A stretch of DNA of 59,931 bases from assembly GCA_964603985.1 (NCBI GenBank), contig CAZRXG010000027.1:1-59931 (forward strand). Reading direction: 5' to 3'. A program made the position numbers and the translations under genes. The notes beneath the pieces were generated by a model, which was not told where the DNA came from, made no database searches, and saw only the letters and a program-made list of their open reading frames with translations. This stretch comes from CAZRXG01 sp964603985. GTDB lineage: Bacteria; Chloroflexota; Anaerolineae; Aggregatilineales; UBA3940. Position 1 is the stretch's first letter. The number at the start of each line of letters is the position of its first letter. Positions 58,122-59,931 of this stretch are shown here, one piece after another.

Positions 58122-59174
58122 CTATGCAACGATATCGCTTATCATCTGGCGCATGGTAGCTACGTCCAGGTCTTTTTTATCAAGAAAGGCCACAGCACCA
58201 GCTTCGAGGCCAAGCCGGTGAAATTCCCGATCGGGGTAAGCACTGATCAAAATAATGCGGGACTGGGGCAACAGCGCCTTGACGCGGCGTGCACAATGGA
58301 TACCGTCTTCTTCACCAAGTATCACGTCGATGAGCACCAATTGTGGCGCAACGCTCTCGGCCAGTTGTAAGGCTTCATGGATATTCTCGGCTTCGTAGAT
58401 CATGGCTTGCGTGCACACCCGGCCGATCATGTGCTGCAATTCCCAACGATAGCGCGCATTGTCATCTACAAGGAGTACTGAAACGCCTTTCGTTGAAGCA
58501 GTCTTGGTGGAAATAGCATCTTCGGCGGCAGCCCGACCGGGCAAAGCAAGCACCTCAGGATGCGCCAGTACATAGTTGGCCGCTTCCATCCGGCTTTGGA
58601 CGTTGAGCAGTCGATAGATGCGGGTGAGATGACTTTCGACAGTTTTAACGCTCAAGTTGACCCTGGCGGCGATGGCTTGATTGCTTAACCCCTGACGTAG
58701 TAGTTGCAGGATCTCGCGCTGTCTTGTCGTAAGGGTGAAGGCTGGTTCGCCAGACTCGCCGTAGGTGAGTAATTTGTCAATCAGTGAGCTGGAAATCCAT
58801 CGCTCGCCGGCCAGCACGCGCTGTACGGCCAACTGCAAATCACTGAGAGGCTGATCCTTCAAGTGATACCCGTCCACACCGACTCCCAGCAGCCCCTGTA
58901 CGTAGATATCGTCATCGTAGGCACTGACGACTAGAACCTTCATGGTGGGATAGAGGTCCCGAATCTGACGAATAGTGGCTACCGGCTCAAAGTCGGGCAT
59001 CGTCACATCTATCAGAAGGCAATCGGGCTGCGTCTCCGCAAGGGCCGCCAAAAGCGAGGGGCCATCTCCTACCTCGCCGACAATATCCAGATCGTTTATT
59101 TCTTGAAGGGCCTTGCGGATGCCTGCACGTACAATAGCATGATCATCTGCCAGCAGAATGCGTGCCTTGTTCAT
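58122..59174 (-). CDS. Response regulator with REC-LuxR HTH-REC layout
   Basis: This 350-residue protein has a first receiver (1-122; phospho-acceptor D56 in LIDVTMPD, K106 in HLKDQ). A NarL/LuxR-type HTH lies at about 146-205 (LTTRQREILQLLRQGLSNQA, LSVKTVESHLTRIYRLL), and a second receiver at 232-350 (LLVDDNARYR, D283 in LIDVILGEEDG, K333/K334). Regulators of this group normally end after the HTH; the second receiver with its own complete acidic pocket is unusual. It is 42 bases before the permease gene and its obvious partner is the kinase half of the fusion protein. It may integrate two phosphoryl inputs. Confidence 0.9.
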   Translation of the reverse strand: MNKARILLADDHAIVRAGIRKALQEINDLDIVGEVGDGPSLLAALAETQPDCLLIDVTMPDFEPVATIRQIRDLYPTMKVLVVSAYDDDIYVQGLLGVGVDGYHLKDQPLSDLQLAVQRVLAGERWISSSLIDKLLTYGESGEPAFTLTTRQREILQLLRQGLSNQAIAARVNLSVKTVESHLTRIYRLLNVQSRMEAANYVLAHPEVLALPGRAAAEDAISTKTASTKGVSVLLVDDNARYRWELQHMIGRVCTQAMIYEAENIHEALQLAESVAPQLVLIDVILGEEDGIHCARRVKALLPQSRIILISAYPDREFHRLGLEAGAVAFLDKKDLDVATMRQMISDIVA

Positions 59175-59660
59175 GTCTCTATTCTACTCAGCGCAACTGT
59201 CTGGTGTCAAAGCAGCAGGATATAGGGAAAACCCCAGGGCTGACATGAGGGGTATTCCTGACGAATATCGAGGGAAATGGATATTGAAGGGTATGGCTTT
59301 CTTTTGTATGCTGTCTAAGGTTCAGGTGTATATACTATGAAGCCAAAAACAGGGCGCAAAACCCAAAGGCGCTGAAAGAGCACGTTGAAAGCTGTTTTTG
59401 CCGCCCTGCTCACCGTCCTGCACCCATTTCTAAAACTGCCCAGAGAACGATCACGCTGCCATGCAATGCTCACACCTGCATTCTCTCCAGACATTTTGAT
59501 TTCGCTTTCAGGAGTCATGTGAAGCTTTCGGGTTAGTTGCGTTGGTTCTTGGGGAGTTTCTCCAAAGAACTTGTTGAGGAAAGGAGGGGGTTAAGAGATC
59601 CATCCAGTTGTGAAGAATTCTTTCAGAGAAAAGACTGCGAGCAATATAAAGGAGGAAATC
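59175..59660. other. Divergent region between response regulator and binding-protein genes
   Basis: This 486-base gap has no convincing gene; a 67-codon minus frame (59315-59518) lacks protein character. It contains the promoter candidate at 59284-59312. This is the natural place for binding sites of the response regulator, but no repeat stands out by eye. Confidence 0.45.
59284..59312 (+). promoter_or_regulatory. Candidate promoter of the binding-protein gene
   Basis: TTGAAG (59284-59289), a 17-base spacer and TATGCT (59307-59312) face the gene at 59661, which would give a long leader of about 340 bases. Confidence 0.35.
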
Positions 59661-59931
59661 ATGAAAAGGGACTTGCATCTGCTTGTGGCTGTTGCCGTGA
59701 TCCTGACCATGGTAATGGTGGGATGCCGCCCGCAGGTCGAGGCGCCGGAAGCCGAGGCACCGGAAGCTGAAGCACCGGAAGCCGAAGCACCGGAAGCTGG
59801 TGCACCGGAGTCACTGACCATCGCCTGGATCCCGAAGGCGTTGAACAATCCGGTGTTTGAGGTTGGCCGGGACGGCGCCTTCAAGAAGGCTGAGGAGTTG
59901 ACGGCGGAAACCGGCACCGAGGTCACGGTGG
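59661..59931 (+). CDS. Sugar-binding lipoprotein of the ABC system (3' end outside window)
   Basis: The gene starts at 59661 after a perfect GGAGG and runs off the window. The first 20 residues form a lipoprotein signal (LLVAVAVILTMVMVGC, lipobox MVGC). A short repeated spacer follows, about four copies of EAPEA (15-base units), and then a typical RbsB-family start, LTIAWIPKALNNPVFEVGRD, with the first ligand-loop region. It should be the extracytoplasmic sugar receptor for the divergent permease and ATPase/kinase genes. The ligand cannot be told from the part seen. Confidence 0.85.
   Translation, partial: MKRDLHLLVAVAVILTMVMVGCRPQVEAPEAEAPEAEAPEAEAPEAGAPESLTIAWIPKALNNPVFEVGRDGAFKKAEELTAETGTEVTV

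Noticed and set aside
59315..59518. 67-codon minus frame between the response regulator and binding-protein genes
   Set aside because: No ribosome-binding site, no motif, and it sits in the likely control region.
1..59931. CRISPR array or prophage
   Set aside because: I saw no regularly spaced repeat array and no run of phage structural genes; the repeats found are short regulatory or protein-coding repeats.

Overview
The window reads like a chromosome segment of a GC-rich, probably monoderm bacterium, most likely a member of the Chloroflexota (Anaerolineae-like). This placement is an inference. It rests on lipoproteins with long Thr/Pro linkers, a capsule system with no outer-membrane export gene, stand-alone MinD-like and GAF proteins, and Hdr/corrinoid genes. 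No rRNA is present to confirm it. Two tRNA genes are visible, Lys(CTT) and Thr(CGT), both on the minus strand.

Layout. 1-3.4 kb: the tail of a serine recombinase running into tRNA-Lys, a small unknown protein and two exported proteins. 3.6-10.4 kb: a signalling block with a winged-helix protein, a tandem-domain nucleotide cyclase, two MinD-like ATPases with altered P-loops, and a membrane GAF protein between them. 10.8-23.1 kb: a surface-polysaccharide locus with a BY-kinase/chain-length protein, flippase, polymerase, glycosyltransferases, sulfotransferase, acetyltransferase and initiating phosphoglycosyltransferase. Its middle part (about 14.6-19.3 kb) is visibly richer in AT and is bordered by gene remnants.

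23.3-30.7 kb: a LysR gene, then a minus-strand operon ArsR, TusA, MvhD-like, two HdrA/QmoA-type flavoproteins, a small winged-helix protein, a QmoC-type membrane subunit and DsrE. This looks like a quinone-linked Hdr/Qmo complex coupled to sulfur carriers. Divergent from it, 31.0-35.4 kb holds a corrinoid methyl-transfer set: RACE activator, corrinoid protein, homocysteine-methyltransferase-type protein and DUF1638 protein. A possible structured RNA leader lies before the activator gene.

35.5-49 kb is mostly housekeeping: peptidylprolyl isomerase, beta-CASP nuclease, RNase D, CorA, a tyrosine recombinase beside an inverted-repeat pair, a MarR-controlled heterodimeric ABC exporter, a pentapeptide-repeat protein, YceD, and the primary-type sigma factor. 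49-53.5 kb is an ECF vitamin transporter led by a MocR-type regulator, suggesting vitamin B6 or a related compound. 53.6-55 kb holds a VTT membrane protein, uridine kinase and tRNA-Thr.

55.5-59.9 kb is the most unusual locus. It has a ribose-type ABC permease and a divergent lipoprotein solute-binding gene, but its ATPase is a single ABC domain fused to a NarL/DesK-type histidine kinase. Key hydrolysis residues of that ABC domain are replaced. The set also encodes a REC-HTH-REC response regulator. It looks like an ABC-type sugar sensor wired directly to a two-component system.
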